Below, one piece after another: positions 1 through 11,663 of a stretch of 64,000 nt of DNA. Positions within the stretch are counted from its first letter, which is position 1; every line of letters begins with the position of its first letter. The stretch is from Caenorhabditis remanei. Lineage: Eukaryota > Nematoda > Chromadorea > Rhabditida > Rhabditidae. Where the stretch lies: assembly GCF_010183535.1 (NCBI RefSeq), contig NC_071330.1, forward strand, positions 7,173,717 to 7,237,716, written 5' to 3'. Both the position numbers and the translations under genes were made by a program. The notes below the pieces were generated by a model. That model did not search any database. It worked only from the letters and a program-made list of their open reading frames with translations, and was not told where the DNA came from.

Positions 1-836
1 GTATTCTGATTGTTTTCATCTTCTCAAGCGCAGACGAATATCATATCAACATTTCCAATGTGGTATCCAGAAAAGCCTCTTCTCTTTTGATCTCCCTTCC
101 ATCTCTTTATTTTTCTTTTGTGCTTTCCATAGGCAGCTTTTTATCACTATGGTAACCAACCGCATGCTCCACTTTTATCGACTTTCCTCATTCATTGTCT
201 CTCTTTGTCTCGACATGATTTAGCTCATGACTTTCAATTGGAGATCAGGTTTCGTTGATCAACTATTTTTGTTTATGATGAAGAGAACCAGATTAGAAAC
301 CCATCCACAAACAAGCTTTTCAGAAATACATAAGACTGCTACTCTTTCGATTTAACAGGTAGCTTGACCGTCTCCAAAGAATAGATTATTTCATTCATTT
401 TCCTTATCACTAGGCTTCTCACTTGACCGTAAAAGAACTTCATTGTGTTCCAAATAGGTATATTGCCCTTTCCTGCATTTCTCTATAAATTTTCTTTTCA
501 CATTTCCCATTCCTCTAGAAATAACTCATCTAACTACTAGTTCATCCGACTATTGTCACCCTAGTGGTTTGAAGATTGTGATGAGTGTAACATGCACTTA
601 GACTCCAACTGAACGTGCAATTGGTCACATATCTTCAACCATCTGCGTCTCTTCTTCTAACTCCATTTTTCTCAACCGTCTCTCATTTTTCTATACTCTC
701 TAAATCACACGTCTTTCTTTTAGATACACTCTTTACATCAATTTTTTGGAAAACTTTATTCCAAGTCATATCTGAAAAAACCCCACGTCAAATTCTGATT
801 TCTACTGTATTTTTTAAATTTAAATTTTCAGACCTT
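1..836. other. upstream intergenic region, no gene seen
   Basis: I see no convincing exon chain here. The stretch is AT- and CT-rich and ends in the presumed promoter and outron of the ELMO-domain gene. A 3' splice consensus (TTTTCAG) lies directly before that gene's start codon and would suit trans-splicing. Confidence 0.4.
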
Positions 837-2190
837 ATGGAGGAGGATCCACTGGAAGCAGAACAAGAAGCATGGAGAAAAGAAAGATTACGAGTTTTAG
901 AAGAATGGTGTGAGGTGAGAATTTAGAAATTAATCTGAACCTATCTGATCAAAATCTGATCTGGGAATACCCGCGACAGTCTCTTCATAATTATAATTTT
1001 TATTCAACTATGACAAACTGAAACTGATTCTTTCTCTATATGATAATTTTTGTTCACATAATCTCGCTTTATTGCTAAATTTCTCAGGTTTTTAATCCAG
1101 TATAAACTGTACATTAGTCTGATAATATACATCTGATATACAAAGTTTTCTGAACTTCAATATATTTCAGATTGAACTAAAAGGTGCAGATGCTCTGAAA
1201 ATGGATGTAACACATGAACCAGGATCTCCAACAGTTGCAGTTGCAGCAGAAACATCTCTTCAAGATCTTTATCCACTTCTGATTGCCACATCATCAAACA
1301 CAGTACCACAACAATCGGGTGATGATGGGGCAGAAAAAGAAATCAAGAAACCAGAAACATCCGATAATCGTTCAACATTCGACCGAATAATCGATGTCTG
1401 TCTATGTCGTCCTGTGAAGGCTCAAATGAGTCCAAAAGCATATACAGACAAGACATTGATCATGAAACTTGCTCAGATACCATATGATCACGAGAACGGG
1501 ACACATTGGTTGCTTCTCTCCGATTACTTCAATAATGTTTCACGTTCATTGATGACGTCTTCTGAATACTCCCACGTCACCAATCCATCACGAGTTGGAG
1601 CTCATTGGGTTACTGTAGGCTTTCAGTCTGCCACTCCACACACAGATTTTCGAGGTTGTGGTGTGCTCGGATTACTGCAAATGCATACATTCACACAAAG
1701 AGTTCCAGCGAATATACTACGAGCAATTGTACTTTTAGCAACTACAGAACCTACTGTGAGTGGATTCTGGGATTTCAGATGTCATGCAAACGTTCTACTT
1801 TTCAGGATTTCCCCTTGGCAGTTGTTTCAATTAATATAACAAGTATCATTTTAACACAATTGCAGAAAGGAGCTTTCGATGGGTGAGAATTACAAGAAGA
1901 ATCCTATTAATCTGTTTCAAAATATTTCAGATATGGAAACGAAAACGAAGGTCTCTATCCCTTTTTCTCGGCTCTTCATGCAGCTTCAATGGCCCGATTC
2001 TGCTCAATTTACAAATCACAAAACTGCACTTTAGCAAACACTCAAACTATTTTCAGTGGTATTTAATAGTTTTACTTCTGAACGTATCAATATTTTTGCA
2101 GAGATTACTCGACAACTCGAAAAATCACCGGTTTCTCTTTTAATGCTTCTTAATGCTTCAAGCGACGAGCTCATCAACACTCTCCTGTGA
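837..2190 (+). CDS. ELMO domain-containing protein (ELMOD family)
   Basis: Five exons (837-914, 1171-1755, 1806-1882, 1931-2058, 2102-2190) join in frame to about 318 aa. The start sits six bases after a TTTTCAG, which suggests trans-splicing. The N-terminus is acidic and Glu-rich. The ELMO domain fills the C-terminal two thirds; recognisable pieces are the HW..VGFQ stretch, the [13 protein letters not shown] motif and the [11 protein letters not shown] motif. ELMOD proteins without PH or SH3 regions act as GTPase-activating proteins for Arl2/Arf-family GTPases (family knowledge), and the arginine of the DFRG motif lies in the conserved core. The gene lies tail to tail with mlc-4, as the ELMO gene C56G7.3 does with mlc-4 in C. 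elegans (from memory). The exon 4 donor could also be used three bases earlier, giving K in place of SE. Confidence 0.85.
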
Positions 2191-2479
2191 TTGCCATCCG
2201 AATGAAAACTCTTTCTGTGACTAAAAAAACAAATTGCTTTAACAGATAATATTAATGAATACTTTGGCTTGAAAATGTTCGAGTTTATTTATGCACATAC
2301 GGAATTTACAATAAAAATGACAATAAATAGAGTGAGGATTTCAGCAAAAGAAGCAGGCTTGGATAAGCGTGAAGAAGCGATGGTAGCGTTAAAAAATGAA
2401 GGAAAACAGGAGACTGAAAACAACTCGAATTCTAGAGCTTTCAATGCTAGAATTGAGTGTTTCCGGATTGATCGATAGC

Positions 2480-3091
2480 TTAGGCCTCGTCCTTGTCCTT
2501 AGTTCCGTGTTTGAGCATGCGAGTGAACTCGACATAATCGAATTGACCATTCTGAAATAGAAATCAATGTTTATCTAACTTAAATATTTTGAAAACCTTG
2601 ATTGGGGCATCTCTAAACAGTTCATCCACTTGTTCCTCGGTGTATCTCTCGCCCATTGTCGTCAGTAACTCTCGAAGATGTTCTTCGTTGAGTTTTCCAG
2701 AGTTGTCCTCATCGAAGCACTGGAACGCGTTCCGAATGACTTCTTCCGGATCAGTACCCGTTAGTTTTTCACCAAACAAGGTAAGGAACATGGTGAAGTT
2801 GATTGGTTGGGCGCCAGGAGCCTCATTAATCATGGAGTCAATGAATTGTTCTGACACTTCTTTTCCCAGGGAAGCGAACATATCTTTCAAATCTTCTTGA
2901 TCAATGAATCCGTCACGGTTTTGATCGATCATGTTGAACGCCTCCTGTAAACGAAAAATTCTTTGATTGATTTGATGATTGAACAACAATACCTTGAACT
3001 CTTGTATTTGAGCTTGATCGAACATTGCGAAGACATTTGATGTGGCTCTTTGTGGTCGTTGGCGACGGTTGACGGTTTTACGAGAGGCCAT
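2480..3091 (-). CDS. mlc-4: non-muscle myosin regulatory light chain
   Basis: Three exons (3091-2993, 2944-2597, 2551-2480) give 172 aa, the usual regulatory light chain length. The basic N-terminus holds [11 protein letters not shown], which contains the Thr-Ser pair phosphorylated by MLCK/Rho kinase in this family. The first EF-hand loop, [12 protein letters not shown], keeps metal ligands; the second ([12 protein letters not shown]) also looks loop-like. The protein ends [10 protein letters not shown], typical of the non-muscle form. It binds the neck of non-muscle myosin II and controls contractility in cytokinesis and embryonic elongation (known for C. elegans MLC-4). About 1.6 kb of upstream DNA is free of clear genes and probably holds its promoter. 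Confidence 0.97.
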
Positions 3092-4737
3092 TTTGCGATG
3101 GGTTTCCTGGAATGAATAAACTTAGAAGGTTAAATATGTATGATAGCAATTTAGAGTTCACGGAAAGTTGAAAAAAATAAGAGGGTATCAACGAATTTTT
3201 GCCTTCAACTGCCTTCAAGCAGTCGTATACGACCAAAAATGTATGAATTTAAAAAAAGAGGAAGGAGCTGAGTCAGAAAGAGAAAACAACAAAAGTGGGC
3301 GGCAAAAATTGATAAAACAATAGTGAGTCATCCAATACAAAATTTTTCATAAGATGGTTTTCTTTCATCACGAATCTTTTTTGCTTTACTTTCTGTGAAC
3401 ATAACACATTATCGTTGATGCAGGCATTAAAGCAAACTTTCTGTCCATATATTTCGAGTATCTTAGAATCAAATCTTCTCCGAAATATGACAGAAATGGA
3501 AGATATTGACCGAGTAACAGAAGATTAATATCATGTTGGAGAATCCGTGACTGCCCGAATTTAGGTTGTTGGATATTATCGAAATAAAAAGCTCCGACAT
3601 TTTTGTTTCGACAAAATTTTTCAAACGAGCTTGAACTAGTTCTAAAATCAGATTTGGAAGATTTCTGGCAGTTCTTAGATTTCACAGCTTCAGGGCCTCC
3701 TTCAACGTTTTGATTTACAATGAAACTAAAACCTCGTAATTGTCTACAATTTTACAACACATTGTTACGAAAAGAAAAGTAAAATCTTTCTTGGCATCAT
3801 TAAAAAATATTTTATATGAAACGAGATTGACCGTCTACTCGTCGAGAATCCGGAAAGGAAAAAGAGTATATGAAGTGATTCACGACGGGCAAACATAAAC
3901 GGAAAGAACGAAACAATCGATATTCGGAAACGAAGAAGCAATGCGACGGCGCGAGAGAGTATAGGCAGGCATACCCTCACAATTGTGTTTATACGGACAG
4001 TCTCAGGAGGCTTTGGAAGGACATGAGAACGACAGGGCGGAATCGTCGCGATGAACAAGATGCGCGTTGGAAATGAATAGAAGTGAATCCAAGTTGAGAA
4101 AACAGAACGTAGATAAAACCATATCATTATCTCTGTCTAAATTGGGAAATGTTTTTAAACTACTCAAGTGAAAGTTTCTTAGAAAAAAGAAAGAAATTAT
4201 AACACATTTTGAATGTAGTATTCAGATTACGCGACACGTCGCTTCTCTATTCCACATATCTATGAAGAAGTGAGTCATCACTGCAGCTGTCGTTTCAGAG
4301 CGCAATTTGTTGAACGGACAACTTCATCTTATTCATATTTAAGAATTTATCTATTTTTAAAATTATTAAAATTTTAATTTTTGAAAAGAGACTGCTAATT
4401 GAAGTCGCAATATTTTTAAAAAATTAAGAAAAAGCGCAGAAAACTCTTTTCAAAAACTTTTTTGAGAGCGCGCCAATTTAAAGGCACATGTAGTTTCGCA
4501 ACAGCGATATCTCACCACGAAATACACTATTTGAATTTTCTCCCGCTTTTTCGTATTTTATATTTTCTATGCAGATGGTTCAACGCTTTTTCATAGAGTT
4601 TTTGATAACTTCTGTTCCATTGTGCATTTACTGAGAAGTTCTCTCTAAACGCAATTTTAATAATGAATTTTCATCTGGTGCGTCTGTACTCCAGTCTAAT
4701 TACGTAATTTGCATCATGATTCATTCTGATTAGCTTA
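3092..4737. other. intergenic region with an unexplained open stretch
   Basis: This lies between the divergent genes mlc-4 and cri-3. It holds one open minus-strand stretch (3386-3724) listed separately. A GC-richer patch near 3940-4060 may be promoter-like. I recognise nothing else. Confidence 0.35.
3386..3724 (-). pseudogene. possible terminal exon or gene fragment, unrecognised
   Basis: On the minus strand about 113 codons stay open and end in a stop at 3386-3388, but there is no ATG at a sensible place. The translation has a mixed, protein-like composition with Cys, aromatic and charged residues, including FLSYFGEDLILRYSKYMDR. I do not recognise a domain. It could be the last exon of an unannotated gene whose 5' exons lie upstream, a decayed gene fragment, or chance. 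No clear 3' splice site was established at its left edge, so confidence is low. Confidence 0.2.
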
Positions 4738-4936
4738 TGGTGCGTCCAAAGTTGCTGCAAAACAGCAAAAACGACAAATCTGCGGTGTCCAAAGTTGATT
4801 TGTAGATTTGCAGGTTTGCAGTTATGCGTTATCGCTCATCCCTAATTTTTCAACTGCGAAACCTGTAAAAACTACAAACCTACAAATCAACTTTGGACGC
4901 CGCAGATTTGTCGTTGTAGCAACTTTGGACACACCA
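4738..4936. mobile_element. 199-bp palindromic MITE with TTA target duplication
   Basis: The left arm beginning TGGTGCGTCCAAAGTTGCT is matched by a right arm ending AGCAACTTTGGACACACCA. The pairing runs almost to the centre, including two internal copies of the CCAAAGTTG box in each arm. The element is flanked on both sides by TTA (4735-4737 and 4937-4939), the target duplication typical of PIF/Harbinger elements. No transposase is present. It ends 45 bases before the cri-3 start codon. Confidence 0.8.
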
Positions 4937-4981
4937 TTATATTTTTCAATTTTCACAGTCCAGAATTTTCTTGAAGGTAAA

Positions 4982-6127
4982 ATGAACACTGCTTCTCTCG
5001 TCCGCTCCCTAACCCGCGTGGCTCTCCGATCCACAAACGTTGTCAAAATGGTATCTCCGCGTCATTTTTCACAAACCGCCAAAGTTATGTCGGTCACCCC
5101 CGAACTCCAACAGGCTCTGAACCGCGAGATAGAGGCTGAACAACAATTGAGCAAAGACAATCTTCAAGGCGCTGTAGCCCCTACTTTCCCAGGATTCGCT
5201 GTCACAACCAAAGAAGCTGAAGTTCGACTTACAAAGAAGAATGGAAATGAAGAGTGAGAATAGGATATTTTCGACAAATCTTGATTGAGACTTTTCAGTA
5301 TTCTTGTTGTTTTCAACGTGAATCACTCTGTCGACATGGATGAGGGATTTGATGATGAGCCATCTCAAGCCGTGGCTCCGGTTCCAGTTGCTCTTCCTCC
5401 ATTCACCGTCGAAATTACCAAAGGAGATCAAAGACTCTGCTTCCATCTCGAGCTTGTTCCGGTTGATGATCAACCAGATGAGTGTAAGAAAATCAGCGTC
5501 ACTTTAAAAAAGTTAAATCATGTTTAGACGACTTCCGTGTAGAAGAGTTTTACGTAGCTCCATCAGCTAACAATGGAAATGAAGATGTACCATCGGAAGT
5601 TTATGCTAGTAGCGGAAAGTACATTGATCCGGTGAGTTGTCGAAGAAGGATTTTTTCAAGTTGCTACCTTTTATACTAAGTTGGAAATGTTCATTTATCA
5701 CACACGGTTGAAAAACAGAATAAGATGAAAAGCTGATTATACTTCGGAAATTATATGATTTTTATGATGCGTCCAGAGTAACTTTTCCGCGGACTCAACT
5801 CACTTTTCTATCAACCCGCGGGGTCCAAAAGCGCAAAAATGTGAAAAATACTCCGCAGTTCCTCCAGGAAGACTGATGAGGTTACAACATCAACTGCGGC
5901 GTTCATCCCTTTCCATTTTCCCACGCCTTCACCCGCTGTTTACTGGGTCACCGTTTATTGATTTCTTTTCTTTTCAGGACCTCCACGATCTCTTGTTCGT
6001 GCGTTATTTGGAAGAACGCGGTCTTGACGCTCGGTTCTGCAAAACTCTTGTTGCGTACGCCACTCATTATGAACACTCGCAATACGTTGGACTCTTGGAT
6101 AAGATTAAGAAGTTCATTTCCAAATAG
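4982..6127 (+). CDS. cri-3: mitochondrial p32/gC1qR (MAM33 family) protein
   Basis: Four exons (4982-5253, 5299-5483, 5528-5631, 5978-6127) give 236 aa. The first about 50 residues are rich in Arg, Ser and Ala without acids, a likely mitochondrial presequence. The mature part is acidic and carries the family hallmarks: PPFTVEITKGDQRLCFHLEL in the first strands and a C-terminal RYLEERGLDARF...LVAYATHYEHSQYVGLL segment. C1QBP/p32 proteins are doughnut trimers of the mitochondrial matrix, needed for mitochondrial translation and respiration. The C. elegans ortholog CRI-3 was named as a conserved regulator of innate immunity (from memory). A TTTTCACAG at 4952-4960 is a plausible trans-splice acceptor. 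An in-frame extension upstream exists but is derived from the adjacent MITE, so I start at 4982. Confidence 0.93.
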
Positions 6128-6418
6128 ATTCTCTTTATCTTGTTCTCTCTTTTAAAAATAATTTCTGTTGACTTTTTCTCGTTATTTTTTAGGTAATTTA
6201 GACTGTTTTCTTTCAATCATAAAATAGTTTTCTTTTGTTGCGTTTTTTTTTCTAATTAATATTCTGGTCTCTTAAAGAATGAACCCGCGGTTGGATTGCA
6301 ATTTTTGCTGTTAGCTCATTTTCTTCAAAGTTTCTATATTTCTGACATCGTTTACTCTTGAATTACTCGTACTATCTGAATAAGGAGAATAATAAATTTT
6401 CATGAATCTGTATTTCAG

Positions 6419-8196
6419 ATGAGTGAGGAACAAGTTCAAGAATTCAAATTGAAAGAAAATTGTGAGCTGAGGTTTGCGGCTGGTGAAGATTCTGATGTTT
6501 GCTTGGAGCTTGTAAATGGATATGCGGAAATTTTCGGCACGCAACTGATACTGAACAAAAAATACATCTTCCCAGCCAGTAAGTTTCTGAACTATATGAC
6601 ATCATTATCTGGGTATCGAGTTAATCAATTAATAATTCAGAGTCACGTGTGGCAGTTTTCACATTCACAAGTGCTACAGTAGAATTGGTTGGTGCTACTG
6701 AAAGTGCATACGTGGCAGAGACTACTCCGATGATTATCTATTTGAATATACACGCTGCTATGGAAGAAGTTCGAAAGAAACGAGAAGAGCAGGCATTTAA
6801 TACTTCAAATAAACCAAAAGGTCCCAGGTTGTTGTTAGGTAAGCAGGAAATCTGTTATCTTTTGTCCAGAAACTTACTTTAATCTTTTACAGTTGGACCA
6901 ACGGATGTTGGAAAAAGTACAGTTTCACGTATACTGTGCAATTACTCTGTTCGTCAAGGACGTAGTCCGATTTTCGTTGAACTTGATGTTGGTCAAAATA
7001 ATATATCAGTACCAGGAACGGTTGCAGCTGTTTTGGTACAGAAAACCGCTGACGTTGTGGACAGTTTCGAAAGAAATTCTCCGTTAGTTTATAATGTGAG
7101 AATTCGAAGAAAAAACCTGTCAACGAAACGAAATAAAATTTCAGTTTGGCCACACATCACCGTCTAAAAATTTGTCTCTCTACGAAGCACTTTTTAAGCA
7201 ATTGGCATCAACTATTAATTCTCAGGTATAATAATAATGAAACAGTTAGAAGCGTGTTGTGTGAATCTACCATTTCAGATCCAAGAGAACGATGAAGCGA
7301 AGATCGGTGGAATGATAATTAATACTTGTGGATGGGTTGATGGAGAAGGGTGAGATAATTCATTAAAATTCTATGCTCATTATTCTATTATTTCTCATTA
7401 TTTCAGTTATAAGTGCATCGTGAAAGCAGCATCGGCTTTTGAAGTGGATGTCGTAATCGTTCTTGATCATGAGAGGCTTTACAGCGATTTGAGTAAAGAA
7501 TTGCCTGAATTTGTTCGAGTAAGCGATAATGATTAAATTAAAATCATGAAAAAAGGAAATGCATTATGTTTGTTTTATTTCAGTTGACACACGTTCCGAA
7601 ATCTGGAGGAGTTGAACAGAGAACAACCCAAATTCGGGCGAAGATGAGAGGAGAAAACGTCCACCGAGTAGGTTTTGAAGAAAATAAATTTGACGATGTT
7701 CAAAATTTATGCAAACAAATTTCAGTATTTCTATGGAACTCGTTCTAACAATCTCTACCCATTCACTTTTGACGTCCCATTTGATGACGTCACACTGTGC
7801 AAAGTTGGTGCCGAGCAGGTAAGGAACGCTTCCTATAGCATTCCATGAAAATACAAGCTACTTTTAGCTTCCCGATTCGTGTTTGCCTTTTGGTATGGAA
7901 GTAGAGAATCATGAGACAAAAGTGGTTGTTATGGAGCCATCAGTTGACATCAAGCATCATCTGTTCGCTTTCTCGCGTAGTCAGAAACCCGATGAAACAG
8001 TACTCAAAGAAGCGGTTCATGGATTCTGTCTTGTTACCGAGGTTAGCTTTTACACCTGATAGTAAAGAAAGCATGTACGGTTTAGGTCGACATGGAAAAG
8101 CGAACGATGACTCTTTTGTGTCCCCAGAATACGATCCCGTCGAAGACGCTCGTCTACTCGGAAGTTACTCATCTCGATGATCAAATCAAGCGTTAA
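6419..8196 (+). CDS. clpf-1: Clp1 polynucleotide kinase / cleavage factor IIm subunit
   Basis: Ten exons (6419-6578, 6641-6838, 6893-7095, 7145-7225, 7279-7349, 7407-7518, 7584-7667, 7726-7818, 7868-8041, 8086-8196) give 428 aa, a normal length for Clp1. The N-terminal beta domain (about 1-110) contains [25 protein letters not shown]. The P-loop [10 protein letters not shown] at about residue 120 is intact. [13 protein letters not shown] segment and [11 protein letters not shown] follow, all canonical. Clp1 is a 5'-OH RNA kinase associated with tRNA splicing endonuclease and pre-mRNA 3'-end cleavage (family knowledge). The ATG directly abuts TTTCAG and lies 291 bases after the cri-3 stop on the same strand, which suggests trans-splicing and perhaps a two-gene operon. 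Confidence 0.96.
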
Positions 8197-8623
8197 TTCC
8201 ATATTATATCAATTTCCTTATTCGCTTTTATTTTCTGTGGATACTTCTGATACTCTCATAAACATTACAGATTTGCTCGTATTTGAATCATTCACAATTT
8301 ATTGAAGTGACGATCGTCATTAAAATATAAACGAAGTTTGGGAATTGGGTTAGCTTAAAAATTTCTTGACAAAAGTGATGAATCATAAAAATATAGTTTG
8401 GTGGGGGACGCGTTTTCAGATGAGAACAATGAGACATTTGAGAGGTGGGTGAAGAAGAAGAAAAAGGAGAAAGATCTACACAGTACTAAAGATAAACAAT
8501 GCTTCGAAAGAAGAAAATGAGGAGTAAAACTGGGTATGAAATTAAAACGACGGGACTAACACCAAGAATTGATGGCCAAATAGAAAATAAATAATGATTG
8601 GAAAGGAGTTAAAGACGATAGAA
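8197..8623. other. 3' intergenic region between convergent genes
   Basis: This is the shared 3' flank of clpf-1 and npp-9. It is AT-rich with AATAAA-like hexamers (for example near 8588 on +). Nothing else is seen. Confidence 0.5.
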
Positions 8624-11600
8624 TCACATCGTCGATTGTGCCTCTTGAACCGCAGTTTTGAAAGCTGTAGCAGTAGCCTCATCCTTGAACTTGGCGGTGA
8701 AAATAGCAGCATCCGCATTTGATGGGTCTTCAGAGAAGTCCTAAAAAATAAATCAATAACGACTACTGCATTCAATGAATTATACCTGGCACATGAAGGT
8801 GAGCACATTCGGCAAGTTGGGTTTCGGGTTCAATTTGATTGATTTGTCAATGCGGAAATTGGCACACAGTTTGTGAACTTGCTCACGGCGCATCACGATT
8901 CGGTACTTCCCGTCCCTGCTTTTCAGAAGCTGAAAAATATAAAGTGGAACTGTACTTGTTTTAACTATTCAAACCTTAATATCTCCAAGACCGCGTTCTT
9001 TATTCTCCTGAAGGTCGGAATAGTATTTGTAGAGCTTGCATCTGGCAGTGAACATGACCTCTTCGTCTTCTTCTCCAGTTTTCACTTCAATCAAGTCAGG
9101 GAGTGGGATAACTGGTTTGAAATCAACTTCCGGTTCGTACTCTCCATCTCCTTCCTCAGTAGCATCTTCGGTATCATCGTTTCTGGATGTAGATGTGACT
9201 GTAGTATTGGGTGTGTTGGACTTGCTACCGAAAACACTCGTCTTCTTCTGGGAGGCTAATTCTTGTTGAGCTTTCTGGGCGTTTGTGGTGTCGAATATTG
9301 AGCCAGTTCCACTGGTCGCCAAAGAAGCAAACGTCGTTCCTCCTGACGCAAAGCTGCCAAACACGTTCTTCGGTGTCTCGGAAGATTTTTTATCATCTGC
9401 TACGGCCGGTGAAGACGCAGTCGTTGCCTGTTTCCCGAATGAAAACGTAGGCTTGGTTGCAGTTGTTTCCGAAGATTTACTGAACGAGAAGGATGGTGTA
9501 GCTACTGGTGAATCAGTTTTGGACAATCCACCGCCAAACAAAGAGTTACCAGCTGAACTGACTGGCACTGGAGAAGAAGTTGAGCCTGTAGGCTTATTGA
9601 AATTGAAAGAAGGAGTAGTAGCATTCGTTGCAGCTGCTGGTTTGTTGAATGAGAAAGTTGGAGTATTTGTGGTTCCACCTCCGAAAATGTTGGTGCCTTT
9701 TGGAGTTCCTCCCCCAAAAATGCTGTTGTTCGTGCTTGGAGATCCATTGAGAGATGCACCAAATTGAGAGGTTTGAGCAACCGGCTCTTTTGCTGGAGCA
9801 GATGCGCCAAAACCGAACGTAACCTTCGGAGTTCCTGGATTTGGCTGAAGCAACGATGGTCTGAATAATAAAATTATACTCGAACAGTAACTATTTATTT
9901 TCCTACTTAGAAAATATGTTCTTTTCTTTCGCAGATCCGTCTTTGGATGTTCCACAGCAGGCACATTCATCAACATCGGGTTTGCAGTGGACATAACACA
10001 CCGAGCATTCCCACGATCCCGGTTCTTGTTTGAACTTGTCGCCAAAACCATTAACAGCGCTTTTGTTCGCTGGAATTTCTATCTCTTCTTTAATTTCTTT
10101 TTTAACTTCAGTTTTTTTCTCAGCGGGTTTGATTTCTTTATCGATAGTTCCTGTAGACTTGTGTTCTGCGACAGCCTTTTCGAAAAGGGTTTTGAACTCG
10201 GTGGCGATATCCACATTGGCAAAACGGGCAGAGAGTTTCACATGAGCAGGTTCATCTTCAGAGAAGTCTTCACAGAACCATGTGTAGGCCTTCTCATTGG
10301 ATTTCATTTGCTGAATGCTCATCGAGCCAACAATCGGGAAGTTGGCACAAACTTTGAGAACCTGTAAAATGAATATAAATAAAGCAATGGCATCAGTCAT
10401 GGGATCGTTTGATTGAGGCGGAGTTCTTTTACATGGAATAACCTGAATATTCCAGCATAGCTCTTCGCTTCCGTTCACACTATTAGAAGGAAGCGTCTCC
10501 TCCGAAATGGTCACCTGTTCTCGTCGCATAACAACTCTCCATGACTTCTTTTCCTTGTTGTAAAGAACTTTCAATTCACCAGTTCCTCGTTCTTTCCATT
10601 CACTTGTTTCGTTGGCAAATATATAGAGCTTAGCACGATTTGTAAAAACCGCTTGCTCTTCCTCTTCACCAGTTTTGACTTCAATAAGATCTGGCAACGG
10701 AATAACAGGTTTGAATTCGCCTTCTGGCTCGTAATCTTCTTCTTTATCATCATCATCATCACCAGGTGGAACGACTGCTGGAGAAACAGCTGTCGCTTCA
10801 GTTTTCTTTCCGAAAATTGGAAGAGTTGGAGTGGTTCCACCGAACGAGAACCCAGAGGATGCCGGTGTTGCAGCATTCTTTGGTTTCTCAGGAATAACAA
10901 CAGAAGTTGTTTGCTTTTCAGCAACGGACGTTGTCGACGGGAAAGATGGTTTCGAAGTTGGGATTGTCACTTCCGCAGTTGGAGTTGCCTGAAAGTTCTT
11001 CGGCATGGGTTATAATTGAAAATTGTATTTTCATCTTTACCTTCGGCAAAATTGAAATTGCGGCAGTCGGCGTCGGAACTTGAGGTTTCAATTGTGGTGC
11101 TGGAGTACTCATTGGCTGTTGGACAGGAATAACTTGCTTTGGTGCTCCATTTGCGGCACTAAATAAGTTCACCATTGCTTGGTTTTGAGCGTGGGCTTGT
11201 GCTTGAGCATGAGCAATATCAATCTGACGTTGCATCATAATAAGCTGTTGCTGTTGTTGCAGTTGTGCCGGTGGAATCATTGCTGCTGCGCCAAGGGAAG
11301 AAGCGTCTCGTGCAAGAAGAGCGTGAATAATTTGATGGAGTCTTTCCAACTCCTTACTATGAAGAGCATTGATATCTGATAACTGTTTTTGAGATCGATC
11401 GTCCGAGCGTCGAATATCTTCTCGGAGTTGTGAGATGCCAGATTGATGCTCAAGCTGAAGTTTAGAAAGTCTTTCATTGACAGAAATGCATAACAAACCT
11501 TCAAAGCCTCTAGTCCTTTTGTAAGGGAATCAAACTGCAAAGCCATAGTCTGTTGGACATCGACGACACCGGCGACAACGCGTCCGATAGTCTGTAATTG

Positions 11601-11663
11601 CTTCATTTTTTGGTGAGTATAACTATTCATGGCAAAGTCACTCACCGTCTTTTGATCGCTCAT
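8624..11663 (-). CDS. npp-9: RanBP2/Nup358-like nucleoporin
   Basis: Eight exons (11663-11646, 11591-11499, 11454-11041, 10988-10443, 10361-9907, 9860-8975, 8929-8786, 8740-8624) give about 890 aa. Order of parts: a short helical start, a Gln/Ala-rich segment, a first Ran-binding domain (about 260-405, with FKPVIPLPDLIEVKTGEEEE), a RanBP2-type zinc finger (WECSVCY...DECACCG, about 465-485), an FG-rich region with FGFG, FSFNKP and GGG-type repeats (about 510-745), and a C-terminal second Ran-binding domain repeating the same PLPDLIEVKTGEE signature. Such proteins form the cytoplasmic filaments of the nuclear pore and bind RanGTP during transport. The start follows a TTTTTCAG by about 18 bases. 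The gene lacks the leucine-rich, E3-ligase and cyclophilin parts of vertebrate Nup358, as expected for worms. Confidence 0.94.

Noticed and set aside
4808..4981. In-frame N-terminal extension of cri-3
   Set aside because: The added residues come from the palindromic MITE, and a trans-splice acceptor lies after it. The ATG at 4982 begins a good mitochondrial presequence.
5632..5977. Second copy of the TTA-type MITE in a cri-3 intron
   Set aside because: GATGCGTCCAGAGTAACTTT resembles the MITE end only weakly, and no opposite arm is visible.
9285..9767. 160-codon + strand open frame
   Set aside because: It is the antisense shadow of the FG-repeat exon of npp-9; its Val/Pro/Gly repeats mirror the FG repeats.
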